From the NCBI RefSeq assembly GCF_042675665.1, contig NZ_JBHTJI010000001.1, positions 372,001 through 436,000 of the forward strand: 64,000 nucleotides of DNA. Direction: 5' to 3'. Position numbers and translations under genes: made by a program. The first letter of the stretch is position 1, and each line of letters begins with the position of its first letter. Origin of the DNA: Mariniflexile jejuense. Lineage in GTDB: Bacteria; Bacteroidota; Bacteroidia; Flavobacteriales; Flavobacteriaceae. This document shows positions 53,496 through 62,644 of the stretch, one piece after another. The notes below the pieces were generated by a model. It was not told where the DNA came from. It made no database searches and saw only the letters and a list, made by a program, of their open reading frames with translations.

Positions 53496-53835
53496 AAAAC
53501 AAAAATATGAAAATTGTTTCCGCAACATACTATCTTATGTAAACTTACATGCTTTTACATTGTAATAAAGGCACAAAAAAATATGTTTAAAACTTCCAAA
53601 CGCGCTTTTACAATTCTTTTCAATTGATAAACAACCAGTTAAACACTAAATCTAAATTAATAATTATTCTAAAAAAAGTGCTTTTTATAAATAAATATTA
53701 AAATAACAGCATAATTAATATTTTATTAATAGGTTAATTGTCAATAACATAAATTATCAATAATAATTATTTTAACTTCAAATATATTATGCAAGCATAG
53801 TATATTTGCACTCGCATTTGTAAAAAAAAATAAAC
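53496..53835. other. 340-bp divergent intergenic region
   Basis: Between mnmE (minus) and the 53836 gene (plus). AT-rich. It contains the promoter with a TATGCAAGCATA palindrome (53788-53808). Nothing else seen. Confidence 0.65.
53788..53808 (+). promoter_or_regulatory. Promoter with TATGCAAGCATA operator and TATATTTG -7 box
   Basis: The palindrome TATGCAAGCATA (53788-53799) is separated by one base from TATATTTG (53801-53808), 28 bp before the ATG at 53836. It lies in the -33/-7 spacer, the usual position for a repressor. Two further promoters with the same plan occur at 63613-63739. Confidence 0.7.
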
Positions 53836-54255
53836 ATGTCAATTAAAGAATTGCCTATATATAAAAAAGCTAAAAAACATATAACTATTGATTTAGGTGA
53901 TTTATATTTTTTTGAAAACTACCTAATAACAGAATTTAAAGAAGGTGTAGAAATAAATTATAACAATTTTGAAGTTGTTAGAGAATACATAAAAACGTAT
54001 TTTGGAGAAAATGATTTTGGTTTGATAAGTCATAGAATAAATTCTTATTCAATAGTAATAACAGATGCACCATTATTTAACACATGCAAATCACTTAAAG
54101 CTTATGCAACAGTAACTTATACGCTATTTGCCGAAAAAGTATTTAATGTTGAAAGCTACTTTTTTAATTTCAACAAACAAAACTTTTCCTCTTTAAATGA
54201 AGCAGAATTTTGGGTTCAAAACACATTAAACTCAGAACAAAACGTACTAAACTAA
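53836..54255 (+). CDS. Protein of unknown function (possible STAS-like)
   Basis: A 139-residue soluble protein. Segments: LYFFENYLITEFKEGVEINYNNFEVVREYIKTYFGENDFGLISHRINSYSIVITDAPLF...LKAYATVTYTLFAEKVFNVESYFFNFNKQNFSSLNEAEFWVQ. The alternating strand/helix pattern resembles the SpoIIAA/STAS-like flavobacterial proteins, but I cannot be sure. No catalytic motif. It is controlled by a promoter with a TATGCAAGCATA palindrome. The 3' end overlaps cvfB by 9 bp (convergent). Confidence 0.72.
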   Translation: MSIKELPIYKKAKKHITIDLGDLYFFENYLITEFKEGVEINYNNFEVVREYIKTYFGENDFGLISHRINSYSIVITDAPLFNTCKSLKAYATVTYTLFAEKVFNVESYFFNFNKQNFSSLNEAEFWVQNTLNSEQNVLN

Positions 54256-55077
54256 ATAAATACCATCTGGTTTTATTTCAATTTGGCGTTGTTTGTATAG
54301 TGTTCCAATTGCTTTTTTAAAGTTCTTTTTACTCATTTGAAGCACATTCTTAATTGCTTCAGGATCAGACTTATCGGTAAGATTCAAAAAACCACTATTA
54401 TCATGCAATTCGTGTAAAATGCGTTCTGCATTTGGTTCAATATTTCTGTAGCCTATTTGTCCAAGCGAAATATCTAATTTATTTCCTGGTCGTATTTTTT
54501 TAACAATACCTTTTAGCCTATCGCCTACACTTATCTCTGTAAAAATTTGGTCTTTGTAAATTAAACCAGTATGCTTTTTATTAACTATCACATTCATACC
54601 AATGTCTGATGGGTGCGACACAATTAAATCAACCTCATCAAACTGATTCACAGTAAGTACTTTATTATCTAAAAAACTATTGGTTTTACTTGATGCTGCA
54701 AGTCTTCCAGTTTTTTCATCTAAATAACAATACACCAAATACCACCCTTTAGGTTTCATGGCAAAAGCTTGTTCTTTAAAGGGGCAAAACAATTCTTTAA
54801 CCAAACCCCAATCTAAAAATGCGCCATATTCAGTAACCGCATTACACCTTAGTAACGCAAATTCTCCTACCATAATGTATGGCATATCGGTAGTAGCTAC
54901 AGGGCGTTCTTCATTATCTAAATAAACAAAAACGTCTAATTTATCCCAAATTTTAAACGATTCAGGCACATAGCGGTTTGGTAGTAAAACTTCATTATCT
55001 TCAGTATCTACCAAATACGCACCGTGATCGGTTTCGCGTAGTATTTCTAGCGTATTAACTTGCCCAATTTTTATCAT
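54247..55077 (-). CDS. cvfB: S1-like domain RNA-binding protein, CvfB family
   Basis: A 276-residue protein of the CvfB family: three S1-like OB-folds and a C-terminal winged helix. It shows IKIGQVNTLEILRETDHGAYLVDTEDNEVLLPNRYVPE, GAFLDWGLVKELFCPFKEQ, YKDQIFTEISVGDRLKGIVKKIRPGNKLDISLGQIGY and a C-terminal KNVLQMSKKNFKKAIGTLYKQRQIEIKPDGIYLV. It is an RNA-binding virulence/expression modulator in staphylococci; the role here is unknown. Single gene on this strand. Confidence 0.92.
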   Translation of the reverse strand: MIKIGQVNTLEILRETDHGAYLVDTEDNEVLLPNRYVPESFKIWDKLDVFVYLDNEERPVATTDMPYIMVGEFALLRCNAVTEYGAFLDWGLVKELFCPFKEQAFAMKPKGWYLVYCYLDEKTGRLAASSKTNSFLDNKVLTVNQFDEVDLIVSHPSDIGMNVIVNKKHTGLIYKDQIFTEISVGDRLKGIVKKIRPGNKLDISLGQIGYRNIEPNAERILHELHDNSGFLNLTDKSDPEAIKNVLQMSKKNFKKAIGTLYKQRQIEIKPDGIYLV

Positions 55078-55125
55078 GCTACAAATGTAACACTATTCTT
55101 CTTATTTTTAAACAAATGTATTAGG

Positions 55126-55207
55126 GCGTTACCCTATCGGGTCGGGCGTTTCCTTACAAGTCCGCGCTCCTGCGTCGCTGTGGGCTTTCCAGTTCACTCC
55201 CTAACGC
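55126..55207 (+). repeat. Palindromic intergenic element, copy 3 (82 bp)
   Basis: Begins GCGTTACC and ends TCCCTAACGC on the plus strand. Internal blocks GGGTCGGGC, CAAGTCC and TCGCTGTGGGCTTT match copy 2 in order. It lies between DUF2853 and cvfB. Clearly GC-richer than its flanks. Confidence 0.85.
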
Positions 55208-55276
55208 GGGCATACTTGCTTTTAAAGTACACAAACTAAGTTTTTTGAGTATATTTAAAATAAAAAACTCTTTAAA

Positions 55277-55615
55277 TTAATAAACAGATTCTTTTTTGAA
55301 ATGTTTTGTCAATAAATAATAAACAACCGCTCTGTATTTATTACGGTTAGATTTACCATATTGCTCTATAACTGCATTAATACCTTTATCTAAATCTGGA
55401 CTATCTTTTAATCCTAATTTCTTAATTAAAAAATTGTTTTTAACGGTTGCTAATTCAGCTTCATCCGATCCTGAAACTGTTGAAGCATCGGCATTATAAA
55501 TTGATGGCCCACAACCAATAGTTACTTTGGTTAATAAATCCATGTCTGCTGTTACACCACATTTTTCCTTTAAATCTGCAGCATACTTTGCAATAAGTTC
55601 ATCACGTTTACTCAT
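55277..55615 (-). CDS. DUF2853 family protein
   Basis: A 112-residue soluble protein that matches DUF2853: KYAADLKEKCGVTADMDLLTKVTIGCGPSIYNADASTVSGSDEAELATVKNNFLIKKLGL. The C-terminal part is YGKSNRNKYRAVVYYLLTKHF. The family is of unknown function. Lies 101 bp downstream of menD on the same strand. Confidence 0.9.
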   Translation of the reverse strand: MSKRDELIAKYAADLKEKCGVTADMDLLTKVTIGCGPSIYNADASTVSGSDEAELATVKNNFLIKKLGLKDSPDLDKGINAVIEQYGKSNRNKYRAVVYYLLTKHFKKESVY

Positions 55616-55716
55616 AATAAATACTTGTTTTTATATGTTAATAAATTACTTAAATTGATAACTGTACTAAAGATAACTAAATTTTAGACACAATTAAAAA
55701 ATAAAGTCACAAGAAT

Positions 55717-57477
55717 TTACTTCAAATATTCAAAATATTGTAATAAAACTTCGTCGTTAATATTTTTTGGAGTAAAAATTTCTAATAATTTAGGTCGGTC
55801 GCCTTCTTCAAAAAACTCTTTTAAAAAATATTCCAAAGGTTTTTCTTTTGAAACACTTTTATATGTTATACCATACATTCTACATAAATGTCTGGCATCT
55901 AAATTATGCGTAGTTTCAAAGTAAGTTTCAAAATTATTACTGTTTTTATGCCCTGGTAAAATTCTAAAAATACCGCCGCCTTGGTTATTCACGACAATAA
56001 TTCTGAAGTTTTTAGGAATGTAGTTATTCCATAAAGCATTACTATCGTATAGAAAACTTAAATCGCCTGTAATTAAAGTAGTTGGTTTGCTATTTACCAC
56101 AGCACAGCCTATGGCTGTAGATGTACAACCATCTATACCACTAGTGCCTCTATTACAAAACACCTCTAAAGTTTTATTTACATTGAAAAGTTGCGAATAT
56201 CGAATAGCCGAACTGTTTCCTATTTGTAATATTTGATTGTTTGGAATGTGTTTAAACAACATATCGAAAACCTTAAAATCGGAAAACGGAATGGTTTTCA
56301 AATAAACGTCATGCTTTTGCAAACGTTGTTCTTTTACTGCTTTCCATGTGGCATTATAATTACTTTTTACATAATGTGTTATTTTAGGTAAAAAGGTTGA
56401 AAAAAACTGGTTTGGTGATACGTCTATATGATTACTTAAACAAAAAAATGTGTCGTTTGCCATTTTTTCATCAATATGCCAATGGTATTTTGGTTGAAAT
56501 TTACGTAGTAAGGTTTTTATTTTTTTTGAAACTATTAAGCCTCCAAAAGTTAATAGTATTTCTGGTTGGAGTGCTTTTTTTTCTTCTTCTGTTAATGGTT
56601 CAATAATTTGATCTATAGACGGAAAAAAACTATCATTATGCAAATTCGAAGTTGTTTCAGTAAATACAACCACACTATCATCTTCTGCTAGTTCATTTAA
56701 CCATTTTTGTTCTATTTCATTTGGTCCATTAACACCTACAAGTATCATTTTTTTTGCTGCAGAATTCCAATCTTCCAAACATTCATTCAACACATAGTCT
56801 TCAATAACTTTTGGTTTTATGGTTGGTTTTGTTGATTTTGGGTTTACACGCAGTTTTTCAACGGTTTCATAAAGCGGTTCATCAAAAGGAATATTAATAT
56901 GTACAGGACCTTTTTTTACTAAAGCAAAGTTTAAAGCTTCATTAATTTCTTCTTCATTATGTGTTTGTATATCTTTTTGCAAACCTAAAAACCGTTCTAA
57001 TTTTCCTTCTAAGTTTTTTAAAATAGGTAAATCTTCATTTTCAGGAATATTATTTTCGTCCTTAACATCTAGCTTTAAATTTACAGAATATAGAATATGG
57101 TTTTCAAAAATATTTTTTTGATTTATAGTTTGTCCATCACCAATACCAATTAAATGTTTTGGTCTATCGGCAGATACTACTACTAAAGGTATGTTACTAT
57201 AATAAGCCTCGGTAACTGCTGGATAGTAATTTACTAATGCGCTACCCGATGTACATACTACTGCCGTAGGCACTTTTAGTTGTTGTGCTATTCCTAATGC
57301 AAAAAAGGCAGCACTACGCTCGTCTACAATACTGTAACATGTGAAAAACGGATTGTTAGTAAAACCAATAGTTAATGGTGCATTTCTGCTACCTGGAGAA
57401 ATAATAATATGTTTTATTCCTTTGGCTTTAAAAAGCTCGATAACCGTTTGTGCGAGAGGAATTTTTGGATAAATCAT
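55717..57477 (-). CDS. menD: SEPHCHC synthase MenD (2-succinyl-5-enolpyruvyl-6-hydroxy-3-cyclohexene-1-carboxylate synthase)
   Basis: Thiamine diphosphate-dependent enzyme that joins isochorismate and 2-oxoglutarate. 586 residues. N-terminal PYR domain: HIIISPGSRNAPLTIGF, SIVDERSAAFFALGIAQ (ThDP Glu), VVCTSGSALVNYYPAVTEAY and VVSADRP. C-terminal PP domain: GNSSAIRYSQL, NRGTSGIDGCTSTAIGCA, and the Mg-ThDP motif GDLSFLYDSNAL...NNQGGGIF. It directly follows isochorismate synthase in a leftward operon (thioesterase, menF-type, menD). Confidence 0.95.
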   Translation of the reverse strand: MIYPKIPLAQTVIELFKAKGIKHIIISPGSRNAPLTIGFTNNPFFTCYSIVDERSAAFFALGIAQQLKVPTAVVCTSGSALVNYYPAVTEAYYSNIPLVVVSADRPKHLIGIGDGQTINQKNIFENHILYSVNLKLDVKDENNIPENEDLPILKNLEGKLERFLGLQKDIQTHNEEEINEALNFALVKKGPVHINIPFDEPLYETVEKLRVNPKSTKPTIKPKVIEDYVLNECLEDWNSAAKKMILVGVNGPNEIEQKWLNELAEDDSVVVFTETTSNLHNDSFFPSIDQIIEPLTEEEKKALQPEILLTFGGLIVSKKIKTLLRKFQPKYHWHIDEKMANDTFFCLSNHIDVSPNQFFSTFLPKITHYVKSNYNATWKAVKEQRLQKHDVYLKTIPFSDFKVFDMLFKHIPNNQILQIGNSSAIRYSQLFNVNKTLEVFCNRGTSGIDGCTSTAIGCAVVNSKPTTLITGDLSFLYDSNALWNNYIPKNFRIIVVNNQGGGIFRILPGHKNSNNFETYFETTHNLDARHLCRMYGITYKSVSKEKPLEYFLKEFFEEGDRPKLLEIFTPKNINDEVLLQYFEYLK

Positions 57478-57527
57478 ATAATAGAAATAATATGTAAAAG
57501 TAATAAATAGGGCTTAATATTAACTAT

Positions 57528-58649
57528 TTACAGGATATTTTTAATAATTAAAGATTTTGAAACGGTTTCTTCCCATTCCTTATCTGCCTTAGAACCTGAA
57601 GTTATGCCGCCACCTACATAAATAATTGCATTTTTATCAACCAGTTGCATGCAACGTAAATTAACGTAAAGTTGTGTGTGCTTTTTGGTTATGGCATACG
57701 CTCTATTTTCTATATTTCGCTTTCCAGACCTTGGTGCTTTTATAGTTTCCAAATTTAATTCACCTAAAAAACCGGTGTAAAACGACCTATTATAATTTTC
57801 ATTTTTTAAAATAAATTGTTTTGCTTCGTGTTTTGGCAAACCACAAACTGCTGGCGTTGGATGAATTGCCGAAATAAGGGTTTGTAAAGTTGCATTGGAT
57901 TTTAATTTTGCAGAAATCATTGTTTTTAGATGCAGCAAATTGCCTGCTTTAACAGTTTCTGTGTTTGATACGGTAACACTTTCAACCAAAGGTTTTAAAC
58001 TATCTACTATAAAATCGGTTACAAATTGTTGTTCGTTGTATTCTTTTGTTCCCCAAGTCACATCTAAAGTATCATTGTAAACTTGTGTACCAGCCAAAGC
58101 CATAATAGAAAATTGATTGCCTTCAATTTTTATAAGTGTTTCTGGTGTTGCACCTAACCACAACCCTACTTTTGGATGGTACCAACAATATACAAATGCT
58201 AACGGATATGTATTTAACAGATTTTTAAAAATTGAAAGAAACGATGCTTCGGAAAGGTTTACCGTTTCTTGTCTAGAAAGCACTACTTTTTTAAATTGAT
58301 TATTATTTATAGCTTCAATGCCTTTGTTTACTAAGTTTGTATGAAAGGTTTTTTCTTCTTCTAAAGCATGAAAACTGTCATTCGTTTTAAACGTCTCGAC
58401 TGTGCTTAACGGAACATTGGTAGTTATTAATGTTTCAGATTGGTTTTCTGGTATCAAAACCGATGGTTCTGTATCATCAAACGGTGAAAAAACAAAGCCT
58501 TTTTCAGTAAAATCGTTTATTTCATACAAATCATTAGTGGTTTGTAACAACGCATTTACGCTTGTTTCTCTTGGTTTTCTGTAAACAACAAATGGTAATT
58601 GATGGGTGTATTGCGTTTCAATACGGGTAAAAAAATCTTCAAAAATCAT
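57528..58649 (-). CDS. menF: Isochorismate synthase (MenF/EntC type)
   Basis: A 373-residue chorismate-binding enzyme. Conserved elements: KGIEAINNNQFKKVVLSRQE (catalytic-base Lys region), MALAGTQ (in the AGT motif), HPTPAVCGLPKHEAKQFI, SFYTGFLGELN, and YVGGGITSGSKADKEWEET with the Mg-binding Glu. It lies directly upstream of menD and 3 bp after a hotdog thioesterase gene, so it serves menaquinone rather than siderophore synthesis. Confidence 0.94.
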   Translation of the reverse strand: MIFEDFFTRIETQYTHQLPFVVYRKPRETSVNALLQTTNDLYEINDFTEKGFVFSPFDDTEPSVLIPENQSETLITTNVPLSTVETFKTNDSFHALEEEKTFHTNLVNKGIEAINNNQFKKVVLSRQETVNLSEASFLSIFKNLLNTYPLAFVYCWYHPKVGLWLGATPETLIKIEGNQFSIMALAGTQVYNDTLDVTWGTKEYNEQQFVTDFIVDSLKPLVESVTVSNTETVKAGNLLHLKTMISAKLKSNATLQTLISAIHPTPAVCGLPKHEAKQFILKNENYNRSFYTGFLGELNLETIKAPRSGKRNIENRAYAITKKHTQLYVNLRCMQLVDKNAIIYVGGGITSGSKADKEWEETVSKSLIIKNIL

Positions 58650-58652
58650 TAA

Positions 58653-59078
58653 CTAGCTCTTTTTGGGTAATGAAATAGTTGATAATTTACAAACTGATAT
58701 TAAGTTATTAGTTTCATCTATAACCTTAATATCAAGTAATTGTGTTGTTCTACCTTTATGAATAAACGTCGCCTTAGCATAAATAAATCCTTCTGTAACA
58801 CTTTTTAAATGGTTTGCTGTAATTTCTATACCGCGTACAAAAAATTTATCGGTATCAATAAAAATATGTGATGCAAAACTACCAACACTTTCGGCTAAAG
58901 CTGCTGTAGCACCACCATGCAATACGCCATCTGGTTGATGTACCCTAGCAGTTACTGGCATGCGTGCTACTAAAAAATCGTCGCCAAAATCTACAACTTC
59001 TATATTCAAGGTTTCCATTAGGGTATTTTTACTTGCTAAATTACATTTAGCTATAATGTCTTCTTTGGTAAATTTCAT
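58653..59078 (-). CDS. Hotdog-fold thioesterase, probable DHNA-CoA thioesterase
   Basis: A 141-residue PaaI/MenI-type hotdog thioesterase. Key region: VHQPDGVLHGGATAALAESVGSFASH with catalytic Glu in AESVGS and the HGG motif, then VRGIEITANHLKSV and ATFIHKGRTTQLLDIKVIDE. Position at the head of the isochorismate synthase-menD operon, 3-bp spacing, suggests it hydrolyses 1,4-dihydroxy-2-naphthoyl-CoA, the product of MenB (inference from context). Confidence 0.88.
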   Translation of the reverse strand: MKFTKEDIIAKCNLASKNTLMETLNIEVVDFGDDFLVARMPVTARVHQPDGVLHGGATAALAESVGSFASHIFIDTDKFFVRGIEITANHLKSVTEGFIYAKATFIHKGRTTQLLDIKVIDETNNLISVCKLSTISLPKKS

Positions 59079-59186
59079 AGAAATGGTGTATTTTTAATCG
59101 CAGTTGTAAAAGTACAAAAATGACAAGCGATTGAAAACAAAAAACAAACTTTAATTAATTCGATTTCTGCTTCCAAAACCATAAAC

Positions 59187-59759
59187 ATGACCATACCAAC
59201 CCTAGAAAATAACCGAGTAAAATTGACGCTTTTAGGTATGAGTAACTACAAACACCTTATTGCTATAGCACAACAACCAAATTTGGTATACTACTCGCCT
59301 AGTAAAATTGATACGCCTGAAGCTTTAAAAACTTATGTACAAACAGCCATTGATGATTATTACCATAAAACATCCATACCGTTTGTTGTTTTTGATAAGC
59401 TAACAGAAACCTATGCTGGTTGCACGCGTTTCGGACTTATTAATTGGCACAACAAGGTGTTGCATATTGGTTGGACTTGGATTGGAACTGAATTTCAAGG
59501 AAGTGGTCTTAATATGAATATGAAGTTTTTAATGCTTCAATACGCTTTTGAAACTTTGAAATTTGATAAAGTTGAATTTAGAGTTGATGAACGCAATATA
59601 AAATCTAGAAAAGCTGTTGAAAAAATAGGGGCTAAACTTGAGGGTATTTTACGAAAAGACACCTTGATGCTTGATGGTTTTAAACGCAGCACCTGCTGTT
59701 ATGGTATGTTGAAGGAAGAATGGGATGGTATTAAAAGTGAAGTTTTTAGTGGTTGGTAA
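59187..59759 (+). CDS. GNAT family N-acetyltransferase (RimJ/RimL-like)
   Basis: A 190-residue acetyltransferase. The acetyl-CoA-binding region is HIGWTWIGTEFQGSGLNMNMKFLMLQYAFETLKFDKVEFRVDERNIKSRKAVEKIGAKLEGILRKD, typical of the RimJ/RimL group. The usual Q/RxxGxG/A loop appears as EFQGSGLN. Substrate unknown. It has its own upstream region and faces the DUF1801 gene (15-bp gap, convergent). Confidence 0.9.
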   Translation: MTIPTLENNRVKLTLLGMSNYKHLIAIAQQPNLVYYSPSKIDTPEALKTYVQTAIDDYYHKTSIPFVVFDKLTETYAGCTRFGLINWHNKVLHIGWTWIGTEFQGSGLNMNMKFLMLQYAFETLKFDKVEFRVDERNIKSRKAVEKIGAKLEGILRKDTLMLDGFKRSTCCYGMLKEEWDGIKSEVFSGW

Positions 59760-59774
59760 CTTTAATAGTTTAAT

Positions 59775-60170
59775 TTAAAGGTTTTTTGTTGCTATTATCC
59801 ACTTTTTTACAATATCTGTTAAATCCGTTTTTCCTTTTTCAATTTCAGCTAAATTTTTAAAAGTAACTACAGCTCTATCATTCTCCTTCCAAACTATAAC
59901 GCTAGAGTCTGTGTTTATTATTTTATTTTTTGGTTGGTTTAATGTTTTTGCTCCACGATGAAAAATTAATTGAACATGCTTTGGCGGATGAATTTTCATC
60001 GTAATTCTATCAGCATCATCATAATAATAATTTGGACCATTCCATTTTATATTTTCAGATAAACCGTTAATAGAGTTTAAAATAATTTGTCTTAACAATT
60101 CTATTTCTGTTCTAAATGGATGATTTAATGCATCAAGAAATATGGTTACTGCATTATTTTTATTATTCAT
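59775..60170 (-). CDS. DUF1801 domain protein
   Basis: A 131-residue soluble protein of the DUF1801 (YdhG/YjbR-like) type: HPFRTEIELLRQIILNSINGLSENIKWNGPNYYYDDADRITMKIHPPKHVQLIFHRGAK and a C-terminal IVKKWIIATKNL. Function unknown; structural relatives are frataxin-like. Convergent with GNAT, downstream of the GH43 gene. Confidence 0.9.
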   Translation of the reverse strand: MNNKNNAVTIFLDALNHPFRTEIELLRQIILNSINGLSENIKWNGPNYYYDDADRITMKIHPPKHVQLIFHRGAKTLNQPKNKIINTDSSVIVWKENDRAVVTFKNLAEIEKGKTDLTDIVKKWIIATKNL

Positions 60171-60215
60171 ACATTATAAATTTACTTAGGCTTGTTTTTT
60201 TTAATGTCTTATTTT

Positions 60216-61154
60216 TTATTTAGTAGGCACAACCATCTGAATAGTGCCATCTGCATTATAAAACAACTTATCAAAACAAATAGACCTGCGGTATGGGTGA
60301 GGACTATCTTTATGTCCCCAACCAAATTTTTCTTCTATGTCTGGATTATTTTTATAGTACAAATCTGAATTATGATAAAACATGTACCATTCGCCTTTAT
60401 ATTCAACTATAGAATGATGATTGGTACCACTATTCATTTTTGGAAAAATAACACCTTTATACTCAAATGGTCCAAGCGGATTTTTACTCATTCCATATTT
60501 AATTTCGCCACTTTCGCCTACATATGATAAATAATAATTGCCTTTGTATTTGTGCATCCAAACAGCTTCAAAAAAATCGTCTGTTCCTTCTAGTAAATAT
60601 ACGTTTCCATCATAAGAAATCATATCTTCATTCAACTTAATGGCATTTACAACTAATTGTCCCATATATAAATAGGCTTGCCCATCATCATCAATAAAAA
60701 CCGCGGGATCTATAAAATCACGATTGCAAACAACGCCTTCTGAATTTGTGTGAATTAATGGTTTGTTTAACGGATCTACAAAAGGTCCTGTGGGTTTATC
60801 GCCTATGGCAACACCAATTTTACTGTGTTCAACAGGATAATAAAAATAGTATTTACCATTTCTATAAATACAATCTGGCGCCCATGCTTGAAAACTTGCC
60901 CAACTTAAATCGGTTAATGACAACGCGACACCATGGTCTGTCCATGTTTTCATATCGGTGGTAGAAAACACATGCCAATCGTCCATTGTGAATTTAACAG
61001 CATCATCTTTGTCATGTGACGGATATACATATAGCGTATCATTAAAAACCCTAGCGGAAGGATCGGCAGTATACATGTGTGTTATGAATGGGTTTTGAGC
61101 AAAACCAATACACACCATTAAAACCAATATGAATGTAAGTTGGATTGTTTTCAT
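60216..61154 (-). CDS. Secreted glycoside hydrolase, family 43
   Basis: A 312-residue exported enzyme. Signal peptide MKTIQLTFILVLMVCIGFAQ. Five-bladed GH43 propeller: ITHMYTADPSARVFNDTLYVYPSHD (catalytic Asp), FQAWAPDCIYRNGKYYFYYP, and RDFIDPAVFIDDDGQAYLYMG (pKa-modulating Asp). The general acid Glu lies in DDFFEAVWMHKYKGNYYLSY, and GTNHHSIVEYKGEWYMFYH follows. Probably an arabinofuranosidase/xylosidase-type enzyme acting on plant or algal glycans; the exact substrate is unknown. Short form without extra domains. Confidence 0.92.
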   Translation of the reverse strand: MKTIQLTFILVLMVCIGFAQNPFITHMYTADPSARVFNDTLYVYPSHDKDDAVKFTMDDWHVFSTTDMKTWTDHGVALSLTDLSWASFQAWAPDCIYRNGKYYFYYPVEHSKIGVAIGDKPTGPFVDPLNKPLIHTNSEGVVCNRDFIDPAVFIDDDGQAYLYMGQLVVNAIKLNEDMISYDGNVYLLEGTDDFFEAVWMHKYKGNYYLSYVGESGEIKYGMSKNPLGPFEYKGVIFPKMNSGTNHHSIVEYKGEWYMFYHNSDLYYKNNPDIEEKFGWGHKDSPHPYRRSICFDKLFYNADGTIQMVVPTK

Positions 61155-61165
61155 TTATAAATTAA

Positions 61166-62152
61166 TTAATAGCCTCCACGAATTTCACTATGTACTTTAG
61201 TTTTATATAACTTAACTAGAGCTTCATGAGTTTCTATTGATAAAGCTTCAAGGTTTGAAACTTCGGCATTTGAAAGTACTTGTTTAGTATTACTTGCTCC
61301 TGGTATAATAGTACTTACTGCTTTATGGTCTAAAATCCAACGTAATGCGAGTTGTACCATGGTTAAATTGTTTGGCAGTACATCCTTCTTAATGGCATCA
61401 ACAAATTCTAAACCCTTTTCAAAAGGTAAACCAGCAAATGTTTCGCCTACATTAAAAGCTTCTCCATTTTTGTTGTAATTTCTATGGTCATTCTCTTGAA
61501 AAGTAGTATTTGAGTTAAACTTTCCTGAAAGTAATCCACTTGCCAATGGTAAACGCACAATAATTCCAATACCTTTTTCTTCCGCTTGCGGAAATAATTC
61601 GGTTATTAATTTTTGACGAAAAATGTTGAATATAACCTGCAAAGACAATAAGCCTTCTTGCTGCATGCAAATTAAACCTTCTTCAACAGTTTCAACACTG
61701 GCACCAAAATGCTTGATAAGTCCTTCTTGCTTTAATTCGCGCAGCCAATTAAAAATGCTTCCTTCTTTCAAATAATGCGTTGGAATGCAATGTAACTGTA
61801 ATAAATCGATTGATTCTACACCTAAACGTTTTAAAGAAGCTTCAACCGATTTTTGTAAAACATCTTTTGAATATTTATCTGGATATGCATCTCCTGCCCT
61901 ACCAAATTTTGTGGCTATTTTTACAGGTGTATCACAAGTTTTTAGAAATTCGCCTATTAAAGTTTCACTTTTCCCATTTCCATAAACATCGGCAGTATCA
62001 AAAAAGGTGATGCCGTTTTTTACTGCTTCATTTAAAATATTGAATGCGTTTTCTTTTGAAATGTCTTGTCCCCAATCGGCTCCTAATTGCCAACATCCTA
62101 ATCCTACTTCACTAACTGCTAATCCTTTACTTCCTAACTCTCTGTAATTCAT
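61166..62152 (-). CDS. Aldo/keto reductase
   Basis: A 328-residue NADPH-dependent AKR. MNYRELGSKGLAVSEVGLGCWQLGADWG opens the barrel; FFDTADVYGNGKSE gives the catalytic Asp and Tyr, VKIATKFGRA the Lys and DLLQLHCIP the His. The NADP site is IIPGASNTKQVLSNAEV. It is 11 bp before the GH43 gene on the same strand, which could imply sugar metabolism, but substrate specificity is undetermined. Confidence 0.93.
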   Translation of the reverse strand: MNYRELGSKGLAVSEVGLGCWQLGADWGQDISKENAFNILNEAVKNGITFFDTADVYGNGKSETLIGEFLKTCDTPVKIATKFGRAGDAYPDKYSKDVLQKSVEASLKRLGVESIDLLQLHCIPTHYLKEGSIFNWLRELKQEGLIKHFGASVETVEEGLICMQQEGLLSLQVIFNIFRQKLITELFPQAEEKGIGIIVRLPLASGLLSGKFNSNTTFQENDHRNYNKNGEAFNVGETFAGLPFEKGLEFVDAIKKDVLPNNLTMVQLALRWILDHKAVSTIIPGASNTKQVLSNAEVSNLEALSIETHEALVKLYKTKVHSEIRGGY

Positions 62153-62281
62153 TATAATTTTTTTTTAACTTAAATAGATTCTGTTACTTTTAATCGTAAA
62201 AATAATTATCAAAATCGAATATATAACAATTTTAAATTTTAAATCCCTAGTTTTAATTAACCAAACATTTTATTTAAGCAA

Positions 62282-62644
62282 ATGAAAGCTCTTGCGCTAT
62301 TTTTAATCTTCTTCTTTTCTTTAACTTATTATGGTTATGCGCAGTTTATTTCAGATGATGGCGAATACCATGTAGCTGCAGGTGCATTGATTTCTGGCAC
62401 TACCTATGCCTTTGTTTATTCTAAAACTAAAGATAAAAACAAAGCTTTCTGGTATGGTTTAGGTGCTTCTGCGCTTGCAGGTATTGCAAAAGAAGTTTAC
62501 GACAGTACAAAACCAGACAATCATTTTGATACGCCAGATGTAGCTGCTACTGTTGTTGGTGGTTTAACAGCATGTGTTACTTTAAGTTTATTTGTTGGAA
62601 ATAAAAAACGAAATAGAGCAAAAACTAGTGCTTTAGTAAATTAG
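62282..62644 (+). CDS. Small exported membrane protein, YfiM-like
   Basis: A 120-residue protein with signal peptide MKALALFLIFFFSLTYYGYAQ. The mature part has two hydrophobic stretches and the pattern HVAAGALISGTTYAFVYSKT...KAFWYGLGASALAGIAKEVYDSTKPDNHFDTPDVAATVVGGLTA. That pattern resembles the YfiM/DUF2279-type His...Gly/Lys-Glu...Asp layout. Function unknown. It overlaps the convergent nitronate-monooxygenase-like gene by 4 bp. Confidence 0.78.
   Translation: MKALALFLIFFFSLTYYGYAQFISDDGEYHVAAGALISGTTYAFVYSKTKDKNKAFWYGLGASALAGIAKEVYDSTKPDNHFDTPDVAATVVGGLTACVTLSLFVGNKKRNRAKTSALVN

Noticed and set aside
55239..55269. AT-only hairpin after DUF2853 as a terminator
   Set aside because: The stem AGTTTTTT/AAAAAACT is purely weak pairs apart from one G-C, so I did not list it as a terminator.
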